Below, piece by piece: positions 1 to 6,427 of a DNA stretch of 10,532 nucleotides; the first letter of the stretch is position 1; every line of letters starts with the position of its first letter. The DNA comes from Candidatus Nitromaritima sp. SCGC AAA288-L16 (lineage in GTDB: Bacteria > Nitrospinota > Nitrospinia > Nitrospinales > VA-1), in contig AQTY01000041.1 of NCBI GenBank assembly GCA_000372225.1, forward strand, positions 1 to 10,532, read 5' to 3'. A program made the position numbers and the translations under genes. The notes under the pieces are model-generated. The model saw nothing but the letters and a program-made list of their open reading frames with translations. It was not told the origin of the DNA and ran no database searches.

Positions 1-1
1 C

Positions 2-2347
2 GGAGATTATTTTAAAAAAGATGCAATTAAATATGGATGGGATTTCTTAACCAACGTGGTCGGATTATCTAAGGACAAGTTATACATTTCTGTATACACA
101 GATGACGAGGAGGCATTCGAAATTTGGAGTCATGAAATTGGGATTCCAACTGACCGCATAACCCGGCTTGGAGAAAAAAATAACTTCTGGTCAATGGGGA
201 ATACAGGTCCATGCGGTCCATGCTCAGAAATTCATATTGACCAAGGAGAAGCCGTTGGATGCGGGAAACTAACTTGTGCTGTCGGTTGTGATTGTGATCG
301 CTACCTTGAAATATGGAACCTAGTTTTCATGCAATACAATCGTGATGCGTCTGGGAACCTAACTCCTTTACCAAATCCATGCATAGACACAGGAATGGGC
401 TTAGAACGACTAGCAGCGGTAGCTCAAGGAAAACTTTCAAACTACGACTGCGATCTTCTAATGAATATCATTAAAGAAGTCTGCAGGGTAACTGGAAAAT
501 CTTATGGCCTTAATAAAGAAGATGATGTTTCGATTCGGGTCATAACAGACCATGCTCGAGCAGTTGCTTTTCTGATTGGAGATGGAGTACTCCCCTCAAA
601 TGAAGGGCGAGGCTATGTAGTTAGAAGAATTATTAGACGAGCGCTGAGACACGGAAAACTTCTTGAACAAAGTGACCCGTTTTTTTCTCGAATTACAAAC
701 TATGTAGCAGAAATTTTCTCTGACGCTTATCCAGATTTTAAACAAAACTCTACTTTTATCAATCGAGTAGTCCAAAACGAAGAATCAAATTTTGCAAATA
801 CTCTGAATTTTGGAATGCAACGCATGGATGAAATTCTCAACCATGTCCGCAAAGAAAAACTCAACCACATCCCAGGAGATGAAGTTTTCAAGCTCTACGA
901 TACTTTTGGGTTTCCCGTCGATTTGGCAGAAGAATATGGAAAAGAAATTGGTCTGTGCCTAGACATGGATGGATTCAATAAAGCCATGCAGGAACAAAAA
1001 GAGAAAGCAATGGCTTCATGGAAAGGCTCAGGAGATAAATCAGTCTCTCCATTCTTTAATAACTTCATAAAAACTGAAGCACCAACTCGTTTCCTAGGAT
1101 ACGATAAGACTTTAGCAGAAGGAGAAATTTTAGCGATTCTGAAAGATTCAAAACCTGTCAACTCAGCTGATGAAGGTGAAGAAGTTGAACTATTAATGAA
1201 CCAAACTCCGTTTTATGGAGAATCAGGTGGTCAAATTGGGGATTCAGGGGTTGCATGGAACGAAGTCGCTCAACTAAATATCAGCAACTCAACTAAACCA
1301 ATTTCAGAACTTACTATTCATCACGCAAAAATCACTCAGGGGACAATAAAAAGATTAGATACATTGACATTAAAAGTAGACCCAGGAGGCAGGTCAGAAA
1401 CAACGTTACATCACTCAGCAACTCACTTGCTTCACGCTTCGCTAAAAGAAGTGCTAGGAGATCATGTTAAGCAGGCTGGGTCGTTGGTAACCGCTGATCG
1501 ACTAAGATTTGACTACACTCATTTTTCGCCTCTGAGTCAAGCAGAAAAACATAGGATTGAAGAACAGGTTAATCAAAAAATTCGTGAAAACTTAACTGTT
1601 TCAACTTGCGAATTACCAATGGAAAAAGCAGTTAAAGAGGGCGCCGTGGCCCTATTTGGAGAAAAATATGGAGATGATGTCAGAGTAGTATCAATGGGAG
1701 ACTTTAGTAAAGAACTTTGCGGAGGAACGCACACAACAGCAACTGGGAATATTGGCTTATTTAAAATAGTGTCAGAGGGAGGTATTGCTTCTGGTGTTCG
1801 ACGTATAGAAGCCGTGGCGGGAAAATCTGCGTATTTTACTATGCAGGAAGAAAACAAGACTCTAACTTCAATCCGTTCTATTTTGAAAGTATCACCGGAG
1901 GAGGAAATCAATAGAATAAAAAAAATTCTTAAAAAATCACGAGAAATGGAAAAGGAAATTAGCCTCCTAAAGGAAAAGCTGGTCAGTGGCGAAGGATCAG
2001 ACCTGAAGAATGACACTCAAAAAGTTGGTAACATGTCTCTACTGGTTAAGCAATTTGAAGGAATGGATGCTAAGACCTTGCGAACATTCATTGATAATGC
2101 AAAAAATAGAATCAAGTCTGGTGTTGTAATCGTTGGGTCTGCTACAAATGGAAAAGTTTTACTTGCGGCTGGTGTGACAAAAGATTTAGAAGAAAGTTTT
2201 CATGCAGGCAACATACTAAAAGAAATCTCTAGTATAGTCGGTGGAAGCGGTGGCGGAAGATCAGATATGGCTCAAGCAGGTGGTATTCATATAGAAAAGC
2301 TGGGAGAAGCTCTGGATAGAGCCAGAGAAATAATACATAATCCTTAA
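2..2347 (+). CDS. alaS: Alanine--tRNA ligase, 5'-truncated by the window edge
   Basis: AlaRS charges tRNA-Ala with alanine in the cytoplasm and hydrolyses mischarged Ser/Gly-tRNA-Ala. The frame is open from base 2, where it reads GDYFKKDAIKYGWDFL. That matches E. coli AlaRS from about residue 100, so some 99 N-terminal residues, including class II motif 1, lie outside the window. The GTG at 56 is an internal codon, not the start. Visible landmarks are DTGMGLERLAAV of the catalytic core, RVITDHARAVAFLI and NEGRGYVVRRIIRRALRHG of the tRNA-recognition region, and the editing-domain zinc ligands HHSATHLLHA (1409-1438) and CGGTH (1718-1732). A Lys/Glu-rich coiled coil follows, then the C-Ala domain with VGGSGGGRSDMAQAGG near the end. 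The 781 visible residues agree with the family length. Unlike E. coli, the aminoacylation domain carries a Cys-rich insert (codons at 260, 275, 287 and 293). Identity is essentially certain. Confidence 0.97.
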   Translation, partial: GDYFKKDAIKYGWDFLTNVVGLSKDKLYISVYTDDEEAFEIWSHEIGIPTDRITRLGEKNNFWSMGNTGPCGPCSEIHIDQGEAVGCGKLTCAVGCDCDRYLEIWNLVFMQYNRDASGNLTPLPNPCIDTGMGLERLAAVAQGKLSNYDCDLLMNIIKEVCRVTGKSYGLNKEDDVSIRVITDHARAVAFLIGDGVLPSNEGRGYVVRRIIRRALRHGKLLEQSDPFFSRITNYVAEIFSDAYPDFKQNSTFINRVVQNEESNFANTLNFGMQRMDEILNHVRKEKLNHIPGDEVFKLYDTFGFPVDLAEEYGKEIGLCLDMDGFNKAMQEQKEKAMASWKGSGDKSVSPFFNNFIKTEAPTRFLGYDKTLAEGEILAILKDSKPVNSADEGEEVELLMNQTPFYGESGGQIGDSGVAWNEVAQLNISNSTKPISELTIHHAKITQGTIKRLDTLTLKVDPGGRSETTLHHSATHLLHASLKEVLGDHVKQAGSLVTADRLRFDYTHFSPLSQAEKHRIEEQVNQKIRENLTVSTCELPMEKAVKEGAVALFGEKYGDDVRVVSMGDFSKELCGGTHTTATGNIGLFKIVSEGGIASGVRRIEAVAGKSAYFTMQEENKTLTSIRSILKVSPEEEINRIKKILKKSREMEKEISLLKEKLVSGEGSDLKNDTQKVGNMSLLVKQFEGMDAKTLRTFIDNAKNRIKSGVVIVGSATNGKVLLAAGVTKDLEESFHAGNILKEISSIVGGSGGGRSDMAQAGGIHIEKLGEALDRAREIIHNP

Positions 2348-2350
2348 CTA

Positions 2351-2394
2351 GAGTTATAATTTTTTTAAATATCTTCACGTGATAATTTTAACTC
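2351..2394 (+). terminator. AT-rich hairpin after alaS, possible weak terminator
   Basis: Three bases after the alaS stop, the arms GAGTTATAATT (2351-2361) and AATTTTAACTC (2384-2394) pair over 10 of 11 positions, with one T-T mismatch and a 22-nt loop. Only TTTCT follows, not a long T tract, so termination would be weak. A processing or mRNA 3'-end structure is an alternative reading. Confidence 0.3.
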
Positions 2395-2408
2395 TTTCTA
2401 AAAAAAAA

Positions 2409-2428
2409 CCATCAGCACGTATTGGTGG
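2409..2428 (+). other. Short hairpin in the leader of the NHLP-type gene
   Basis: CCATCA and TGGTGG can form a six-base stem, including one G-U pair on the plus-strand transcript, around an 8-nt loop. It lies 45 nt before the start codon of the downstream NHLP-type gene and after a run of A. It has no 3' T tract in the plus direction. On the minus strand the G-U pair becomes a C-A mismatch, so it is not a good terminator either way. It could be a 5'-UTR structure or chance. Confidence 0.2.
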
Positions 2429-2473
2429 ATCGATTAACTTACCCATCCGGGGTCACAAACACATGGATTAGCT

Positions 2474-2812
2474 ATGAAAAAAAATAAAAAAGAAGAACTT
2501 GATAAAAAGTGGAATTCTATCGTTTTAAAAGCCCTGAGTGACGAGGAATTCAAGAAAAGACTCATAAAAGATCCTACCAACGTTATGCTTGAAAACGGGC
2601 TCAACATACCCGAAGGTTGCAAGGTTGGGGAAACCTCTACCAAAACTGCTGGTCTTCAACTACCACCTAATGCCTCAGATGATATTAAAGAAGAAGTAAC
2701 ATGGTGGAAGTGGCGACTAGAGATGACTCATGATTTTGGAAAAGACGAACGAAAAGAAGCTAGTGAGGCCTCTGGTGGCGCTCCTCTTATGGACACAACC
2801 CCGGAAATGTAG
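2474..2812 (+). CDS. NHLP (nitrile hydratase-like leader) family RiPP precursor-like protein
   Basis: This 112-residue protein resembles precursors of the NHLP family, in which a leader derived from the nitrile hydratase alpha subunit guides modification of a C-terminal core. The family pattern is clear: LSDEEFKKRLIKDP (21-34), then GLNIPEGCKV (42-51) and QLPPNASDD (62-70). The metal-binding Cys cluster of true nitrile hydratase alpha subunits is absent. The rest departs from the usual layout. There is a Trp-rich charged segment, VTWWKWRLEM (75-84), then a Lys/Glu stretch, then EASGG (98-102), after which only ten residues remain (APLMDTTPEM). If GG is the cleavage site, the core has two Thr and no Cys or Ser, so thiazole or lanthionine formation there looks unlikely. 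The only Cys (49) lies in the leader. The upstream sequence GGATTAGCT before ATG gives a weak SD. It stands alone between alaS and a convergent gene, with no maturation genes in the window. The family call is good; a natural-product role is unproven. Confidence 0.75.
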   Translation: MKKNKKEELDKKWNSIVLKALSDEEFKKRLIKDPTNVMLENGLNIPEGCKVGETSTKTAGLQLPPNASDDIKEEVTWWKWRLEMTHDFGKDERKEASEASGGAPLMDTTPEM

Positions 2813-2858
2813 GAACAACAAGGTAAAATTGATTTTGGTTTACTGTTATAGTTTTGGA

Positions 2859-2874
2859 GATCAAATATTTGATC
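2859..2874. repeat. Perfect 16-bp palindrome GATCAAATATTTGATC
   Basis: An exact 16-bp inverted repeat without a loop lies between two convergent genes. Its 12-base core CAAATATTTGAT recurs exactly at 3539-3550, just upstream of the tRNA promoter. It could be a dyad operator or part of a bidirectional 3'-end signal. In such AT-rich DNA chance is also realistic. It is not an FNR box, because the half-sites are inverted relative to TTGAT-N4-ATCAA. Confidence 0.3.
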
Positions 2875-2904
2875 ATTAAAACAGTCTAGAGGGGTAGTTT
2901 TCTC

Positions 2905-3180
2905 TTACCTCGATATATCTGGCCTGAGTTCAATTCTTGTATCTTCAGCAATCCATTTTTTAAGCACATTTGCAGTTAGTGCTGTTTTTCGTTTAGCCAT
3001 CTCCTCAACATACATCTTCATCCATGCTGGGTTTTCTGGGCCCATTATTATTTTTTTAGGTTTTGGTTGCTTTGGGAGTGGATCAGTTTTCGGTTTTTTC
3101 CTAGCCACCGGTTTATAAGTAACTGTTAGTAACAAGGCAAAGCCAATAGTAATCAAGATAGTTATTAAAATAGTGTTCAT
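2905..3180 (-). CDS. Small single-span membrane protein with Lys/Pro-rich linker
   Basis: I do not recognise this 91-residue protein. Residues 3-21 form one hydrophobic membrane segment (ILITILITIGFALLLTV). A very basic, proline-rich linker follows at about 23-45 (PVARKKPKTDPLPKQPKPKK), suggesting an N-out/C-in bitopic protein with a cytoplasmic tail by the positive-inside rule. The tail (46-91) contains PAWMKMYVEEMAKRK and a likely helix, TANVLKKWIAED. That helix loosely recalls the hydrophobic-Trp helices at the C termini of flagellar and secretion ring proteins, but the resemblance is too weak for a call. The ATG at 3180 is preceded by GAAAGGG ending 11 nt upstream, an acceptable SD. It converges on the NHLP-type gene with a 92-bp gap, so the two are not one operon. 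Size, composition and the RBS support a real gene; the function is unknown. Confidence 0.7.
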   Translation of the reverse strand: MNTILITILITIGFALLLTVTYKPVARKKPKTDPLPKQPKPKKIIMGPENPAWMKMYVEEMAKRKTALTANVLKKWIAEDTRIELRPDISR

Positions 3181-3422
3181 TTAGTTTGAGGCCCTTTCAT
3201 AATGTGCAATAATTTATGTGCCTCTTATCGACAATATCGAAAATATCCTTAAGGAAAAAATTAATCCTTTTTTACGCAATAATTTTTTCAATTTTCGCAA
3301 AAAATTAACGAATAAACACTCACAAAATATTTTCGGGTTATTAATGCTTATAGGTATGGCATTGTCTGGAATTCAATGACTGTTAAACATCCACTAATAG
3401 CCAAATTAATTTATCGATAAAA

Positions 3423-3509
3423 ATGAATAGACGACAGATTTTTCTAACAATTCTTATTCCCACTTTAGGTGCTATCTCCATGTGGTATTTGTATCAGAGT
3501 GCTTTTTAA
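3423..3509 (+). CDS. Candidate 28-residue membrane micropeptide
   Basis: A 29-codon ATG-to-TAA frame encodes a peptide that starts MNRRQIFLTILIPTLGAISM and ends in WYLYQSAF. The two N-terminal arginines followed by about 20 hydrophobic or aromatic residues form a plausible single membrane span with N-in orientation. That is typical of bacterial small membrane proteins and is unlike a random AT-rich frame. Its ATG follows the stop of a 14-codon ORF (ATG at 3376, TAA at 3418-3420) by two bases, so translation could be coupled; that short ORF has GGA six bases before its ATG. There is no independent SD. No homologue is recognised and no neighbour gives a function. Chance remains possible. Confidence 0.35.
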   Translation: MNRRQIFLTILIPTLGAISMWYLYQSAF

Positions 3510-3556
3510 GTAAACGTGTAAAAGTTATTTTTTCACAACAAATATTTGATAAGGAG

Positions 3557-3586
3557 TTGATCTACATAAAATCTATCGAATATAAT
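3557..3586 (+). promoter_or_regulatory. Sigma70-type promoter for tRNA-Arg
   Basis: TTGATC (3557-3562) and a consensus TATAAT (3581-3586) are separated by 18 bp. Transcription would begin near 3593 and leave a leader of roughly 58 nt before the mature tRNA. This is the best-matching promoter in the window, as expected for a stable RNA gene. No terminator separates the tRNA from the LRR gene, so the promoter may also serve that gene. Confidence 0.7.
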
Positions 3587-3650
3587 TTAAATTAAAATCG
3601 GATTATTGATGAAGGTCGGCTTGAAAAATATTTCAATGATTAAGATATAT

Positions 3651-3727
3651 ACGCCTGTAGCTCAGTTGGATAGAGCGTTGGTTTCCGGAACCAAAAGTCG
3701 GAGGTTCGAGTCCTCTCAGGCGTGCCA
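3651..3727 (+). tRNA. tRNA-Arg (anticodon CCG)
   Basis: The 77-nt gene folds as a complete cloverleaf with CCA encoded. The acceptor stem is ACGCCTG/CAGGCGT with discriminator G. The D arm is GCTC-AGTTGGATA-GAGC. The anticodon arm is TTGGT-TTCCGGA-ACCAA, with CCG at 3685-3687 reading codon CGG. The variable loop is five bases, and the T arm is GGAGG-TTCGAGT-CCTCT. A20 in the D loop and C35/G36 of the anticodon agree with arginine identity in bacteria. The first acceptor pair is A-U rather than the usual G-C. A T run follows CCA directly (3729-3734), which might give some termination. Confidence 0.97.
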
Positions 3728-3787
3728 TATTTTTTACAAAAATGACATCGAGCAACCTACCCTAACCAACCCCAGAACATATAAATC

Positions 3788-4285
3788 ATGACTAAGGAAA
3801 AATTATTAAAAATCATACAAACAGCGAAATTAAATCGCCGTACCTCATTAGCATTGGGCGATAGTAAAATTAAAGAGTTGCCATCAGAGATAGGTGACCT
3901 TACAAATCTAATGGATCTTGATATGAGCCGCAATGAGATTGAATCTCTTCCCGTTGAAATACAAAATCTTAAAAAACTAAAACGGTTGGGCCTCAATTAT
4001 CAAAACCTAACTTCGTTCCCGATAGAAATCTGTTCATTAAAAAAACTGGGCGAATTATATCTAAGGGGAAATAAAATAACCGAAGTTCCCTCAGAAATAG
4101 GAAACTTAAAAAACCTTACCGGCCTCGACCTGAGAGGAAATCGAATAACACACCTACCAGTCGAATTGGCCCAATTAAAATACCTAGAGCAGTTATTTGT
4201 GGATGGGAATCCTCTGGTAGAACCACCCGTAGAGATTGCTGTGGAGGGGAGTGAATCAATTCTTAAATATCTACGCACCAAGTAA
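3788..4285 (+). CDS. Leucine-rich-repeat protein, six 23-residue repeats
   Basis: This 165-residue protein is almost entirely leucine-rich repeats of the LPxEIxxLxxLxxLxLxxNxI type. After an N-terminal helix (1-18) there are five exact 23-residue units beginning at residues 19, 42, 65, 88 and 111, plus a degenerate sixth from 134. It ends in a cap, EGSESILKYLRTK, of the kind often found at the end of bacterial LRR proteins. Such domains form a curved solenoid for protein binding. No enzymatic domain, signal peptide or membrane span is present, so it is probably a cytoplasmic adaptor or binding protein with an unknown partner. The start is well fixed, because an in-frame TAA lies only 6 nt upstream of the ATG. 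There is no SD, and the gene begins 60 nt after tRNA-Arg, so it may be read from the tRNA promoter. Fold certain, function unknown. Confidence 0.9.
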   Translation: MTKEKLLKIIQTAKLNRRTSLALGDSKIKELPSEIGDLTNLMDLDMSRNEIESLPVEIQNLKKLKRLGLNYQNLTSFPIEICSLKKLGELYLRGNKITEVPSEIGNLKNLTGLDLRGNRITHLPVELAQLKYLEQLFVDGNPLVEPPVEIAVEGSESILKYLRTK

Positions 4286-4418
4286 CCTTTTCCGAAAAAA
4301 ATAGGGTTTTATTTCTTGTGATACAGGAAACCTGATTCAACAAAATAAACTACCTTTTGTTTTTGTCTAATACTTCTTAAATTAAATATTATGATAGACT
4401 GCGAACAAAAATATTTGC

Positions 4419-4423
4419 AGGAG
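4419..4423 (+). promoter_or_regulatory. Ribosome binding site of the ACT-domain gene
   Basis: AGGAG lies five bases before the ATG at 4429. It is the clearest Shine-Dalgarno in the window and fixes the start of the double-ACT protein. Confidence 0.8.
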
Positions 4424-4428
4424 ACTAG

Positions 4429-4956
4429 ATGAAACCAAAACACTGGTACCTCTTATCATTGGTGGGGAAGGATCGGCCCGGTATCGTTGCAAGATTAAGC
4501 GCTGGATTATGTAAAAACGGATGTAACCTTGGAGATTCTTCCATGGCTCGCCTGGGAGACAACTTTGTTATAATGATCGCCGTACAATTCGAGGGTTCTC
4601 AAGAAACATTGAGCAATATTGTTTCTCCTTTAGCGGGTTCGATGGATCTAAAGCAAAGCTTAATGGAAATCGAGGAAGGGACTCATGACATAGAACCAGA
4701 TGTCAGAATAAATATTTATTCAGATGAGCGAATGGGTATTATTGAGGATGTCACTAGCATGTTGACTGCGTCTGGACTAAACATTCTATCTCTTGAGTCT
4801 AACCTTGACACCAATCAACCCAACAACACATACTCTATTCATATTGAAGGAACCGTGTCCGGAGGTATTACTCCTATATACGAAGTGCTTGATCGCCTGT
4901 CAGATGAAAAAAATATTCAGTCCCAGCTTATTCCTATAAATTCGCAGGTGATATAA
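4429..4956 (+). CDS. Double ACT-domain protein, GcvR-like regulator
   Basis: This 175-residue protein has two ACT domains and nothing else, the architecture and length of the GcvR family. The first (about 6-84) opens with LSLVGKDRPGIVARLSAGL and NLGDSSMARLGDNFVIMI, the characteristic GxDRPGIV loop where ACT domains bind small ligands, commonly amino acids. The second (about 92-170) has RINIYSDERMGIIEDVTSML and GLNILSLES. In E. coli GcvR binds GcvA and represses the glycine-cleavage operon when glycine is scarce. Many bacteria carry GcvR-like proteins without GcvA, and their roles are not settled. The gene converges, with a 25-bp gap, on lpd, whose product is the L-protein of glycine cleavage as well as E3 of 2-oxoacid dehydrogenases. 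That makes a link to glycine metabolism attractive but inferred only from position. No DNA-binding domain is present, so it must act through a partner. Confidence 0.88.
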   Translation: MKPKHWYLLSLVGKDRPGIVARLSAGLCKNGCNLGDSSMARLGDNFVIMIAVQFEGSQETLSNIVSPLAGSMDLKQSLMEIEEGTHDIEPDVRINIYSDERMGIIEDVTSMLTASGLNILSLESNLDTNQPNNTYSIHIEGTVSGGITPIYEVLDRLSDEKNIQSQLIPINSQVI

Positions 4957-4981
4957 ACGGACCATCACAAATGAGGAATGC

Positions 4982-6382
4982 CTATTTTCTAGGTCGTTTG
5001 TAAATATGGGTGGCTGTCCCCAAAAACACATCTGCTGATTCCATAATAGTTTCGGACAATGTAGGGTGGGGGTGAATGCAATGAGACAAGTCATCCGCTT
5101 TAGCTCCCATGTTAATAGCAAGAACTCCTTCAGCAATAAGTTCACCTGCTCCGTAACCCACGATTCCGACACCAAGCACACGTTTAGACTCAGGTTGCAA
5201 AATCAACTTAGTTGATCCTTCAGTTCGGCCCAAAGTATGAGCCCTGCCTGAGGCTCTCCATGGGAATTTAGCCACCTCAAATTTAAGGCTCTTCTTTTTA
5301 GCTTCTGACTCAGTCAATCCACACCAAGCAATCTCTGGGTCAGTAAAGACAACCGCTGGAATTACGGTATCTTTAAAAGCAATCCCCTTGGCCTTAAGAC
5401 CATCAATCGCAATACGAGCTTCATGTGACGCCTTATGCGCAAGCATAGGTTCTCCCGAAATATCACCTATTGCTAAAATTGCCGAGTCAGACGTCTGTCC
5501 TTTTAAGTCAACTTTAACAAAACCATTACTATCAAGTTTAACTTTGGTATTTTCAATTCCTATTTCATCCGTATTCGGTCGACGTCCTACTGATATGAGT
5601 ACACGGTCGAAAGTTTCTTCTTTTGATTCATCAACGAACGCCAGTGTGACATACCCTAATTTTCCACTTTCACGAATTGATACTACCTCTGTACCAAGAT
5701 AAACCGACTCAAATTCATTAAATAACTTTTCTTGCAATGGACGAACCAAGTCTCGGTCAACTTCAGGTAGTAATCCATCTTTGACTTCAACAAGGGTAAC
5801 GCGACTACCCAAGGCAGAATAAACTGTACCCATCTCTAAACCTATATAGCCTCCTCCTACAACAAGTAATTTCTCTGGAATAGAAGATAGTGAAAGGGCT
5901 TCTGTCGAATCCATTACCACTGATTTACTATCAACAAATTGATCAGGAACAACAGGTCGTGACCCAGTGGCGATTACACAACGGTCAAACACTATAGATT
6001 GGCTTCCAGAGATTTTTATTGTATTAGAATTCACAAAAACTCCCCGGCCGGTAACATAAGTAATACCACGTTGTTTACACAGATGACCTAAACCATCAGA
6101 AATATTCGAAACTATTCCTTCTTTCCATTCATTTAGGATTTTTAAATCAATATGGGGAGTGCCAAAATCAATCCCAAATTCTTTTGCCTGTCGTATTTTT
6201 GCTATCAGCCCGGAAACATGAAGAAGGGCTTTTGAAGGGATGCACCCTCTATGAAGGCAAACCCCACCAAGCTTATCAGTTGTATCTACAAGCGTTACCT
6301 TGTAACCTTGATCAGCTGCATAAAAAGCAGCCGAATAGCCACCAGGACCGGCTCCAAGCACAACAAGATGAACGTTACTCAT
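4982..6382 (-). CDS. lpdA: Dihydrolipoyl dehydrogenase (E3 / L-protein)
   Basis: This enzyme reoxidises dihydrolipoamide with NAD+ for pyruvate and 2-oxoglutarate dehydrogenases and the glycine cleavage system. The 466-residue protein has the normal length and all expected elements. These are the FAD-binding GAGPGG (10-15), redox disulfide C42-x4-C47 in GGVCLHRGCIPSKALLH, ATGSRP (138-143), NAD-binding GGGYIG (176-181) and the second FAD motif AILAIGD (301-307). The C-terminal interface carries HPHPTLSE, with His439 and Glu444 as the catalytic pair of the partner subunit. The FPWRASGRA segment resembles E. coli Lpd. No N-terminal lipoyl domain is fused. The ATG at 6382 has only a weak AGAG upstream. 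It is the last gene of the minus-strand run, 45 bp after an unknown gene; no E1/E2 or gcv genes are adjacent. Other flavin disulfide reductases such as mercuric reductase are excluded by the HPHPTLSE motif and the lack of extra cysteines. Confidence 0.97.
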   Translation of the reverse strand: MSNVHLVVLGAGPGGYSAAFYAADQGYKVTLVDTTDKLGGVCLHRGCIPSKALLHVSGLIAKIRQAKEFGIDFGTPHIDLKILNEWKEGIVSNISDGLGHLCKQRGITYVTGRGVFVNSNTIKISGSQSIVFDRCVIATGSRPVVPDQFVDSKSVVMDSTEALSLSSIPEKLLVVGGGYIGLEMGTVYSALGSRVTLVEVKDGLLPEVDRDLVRPLQEKLFNEFESVYLGTEVVSIRESGKLGYVTLAFVDESKEETFDRVLISVGRRPNTDEIGIENTKVKLDSNGFVKVDLKGQTSDSAILAIGDISGEPMLAHKASHEARIAIDGLKAKGIAFKDTVIPAVVFTDPEIAWCGLTESEAKKKSLKFEVAKFPWRASGRAHTLGRTEGSTKLILQPESKRVLGVGIVGYGAGELIAEGVLAINMGAKADDLSHCIHPHPTLSETIMESADVFLGTATHIYKRPRK

Positions 6383-6427
6383 TTATTATTCTCTGAATGA
6401 GTTTATAATATACAAAACGAGATGTGT

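Larger units (their letters stand above)
3181..3650. other. 470-bp AT-rich intergenic region
   Basis: This stretch separates the start of the minus-strand membrane protein from tRNA-Arg. It contains three tandem 9-mers of similar sequence (TATCGACAA, TATCGAAAA, TATCCTTAA; 3226-3252), ending in the 10-bp palindrome TCCTTAAGGA (3246-3255). These lie about 50-70 nt upstream of the minus-strand gene, where a regulator could bind. Further right are a 14-codon ORF (3376-3420), the 28-codon micro-ORF (3423-3509), the second CAAATATTTGAT copy (3539-3550) and the tRNA promoter. I see no mobile-element remnant, riboswitch or known ncRNA here. Confidence 0.5.

Noticed and set aside
3606..3791. 61-codon plus-strand ORF running across tRNA-Arg
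   Set aside because: Its central part is the translated tRNA (PVAQLDRALVSGTKSRRFESSQ), a well-known spurious translation; it has no SD or independent support.
4000..4281. Minus-strand 93-codon ORF inside the LRR gene
   Set aside because: It is an antisense shadow of regular leucine-rich repeats, whose periodic codons keep the opposite frame open.
4324..4334. CAGG-AAA-CCTG hairpin after the LRR gene
   Set aside because: It has a four-base stem with no following T run; too weak to call a terminator.
4948..4968. Possible bidirectional terminator between the convergent ACT-domain and lpd genes
   Set aside because: The stem GTGAT/ATCAC is only five base pairs with an 11-nt loop and no T tract on either strand.
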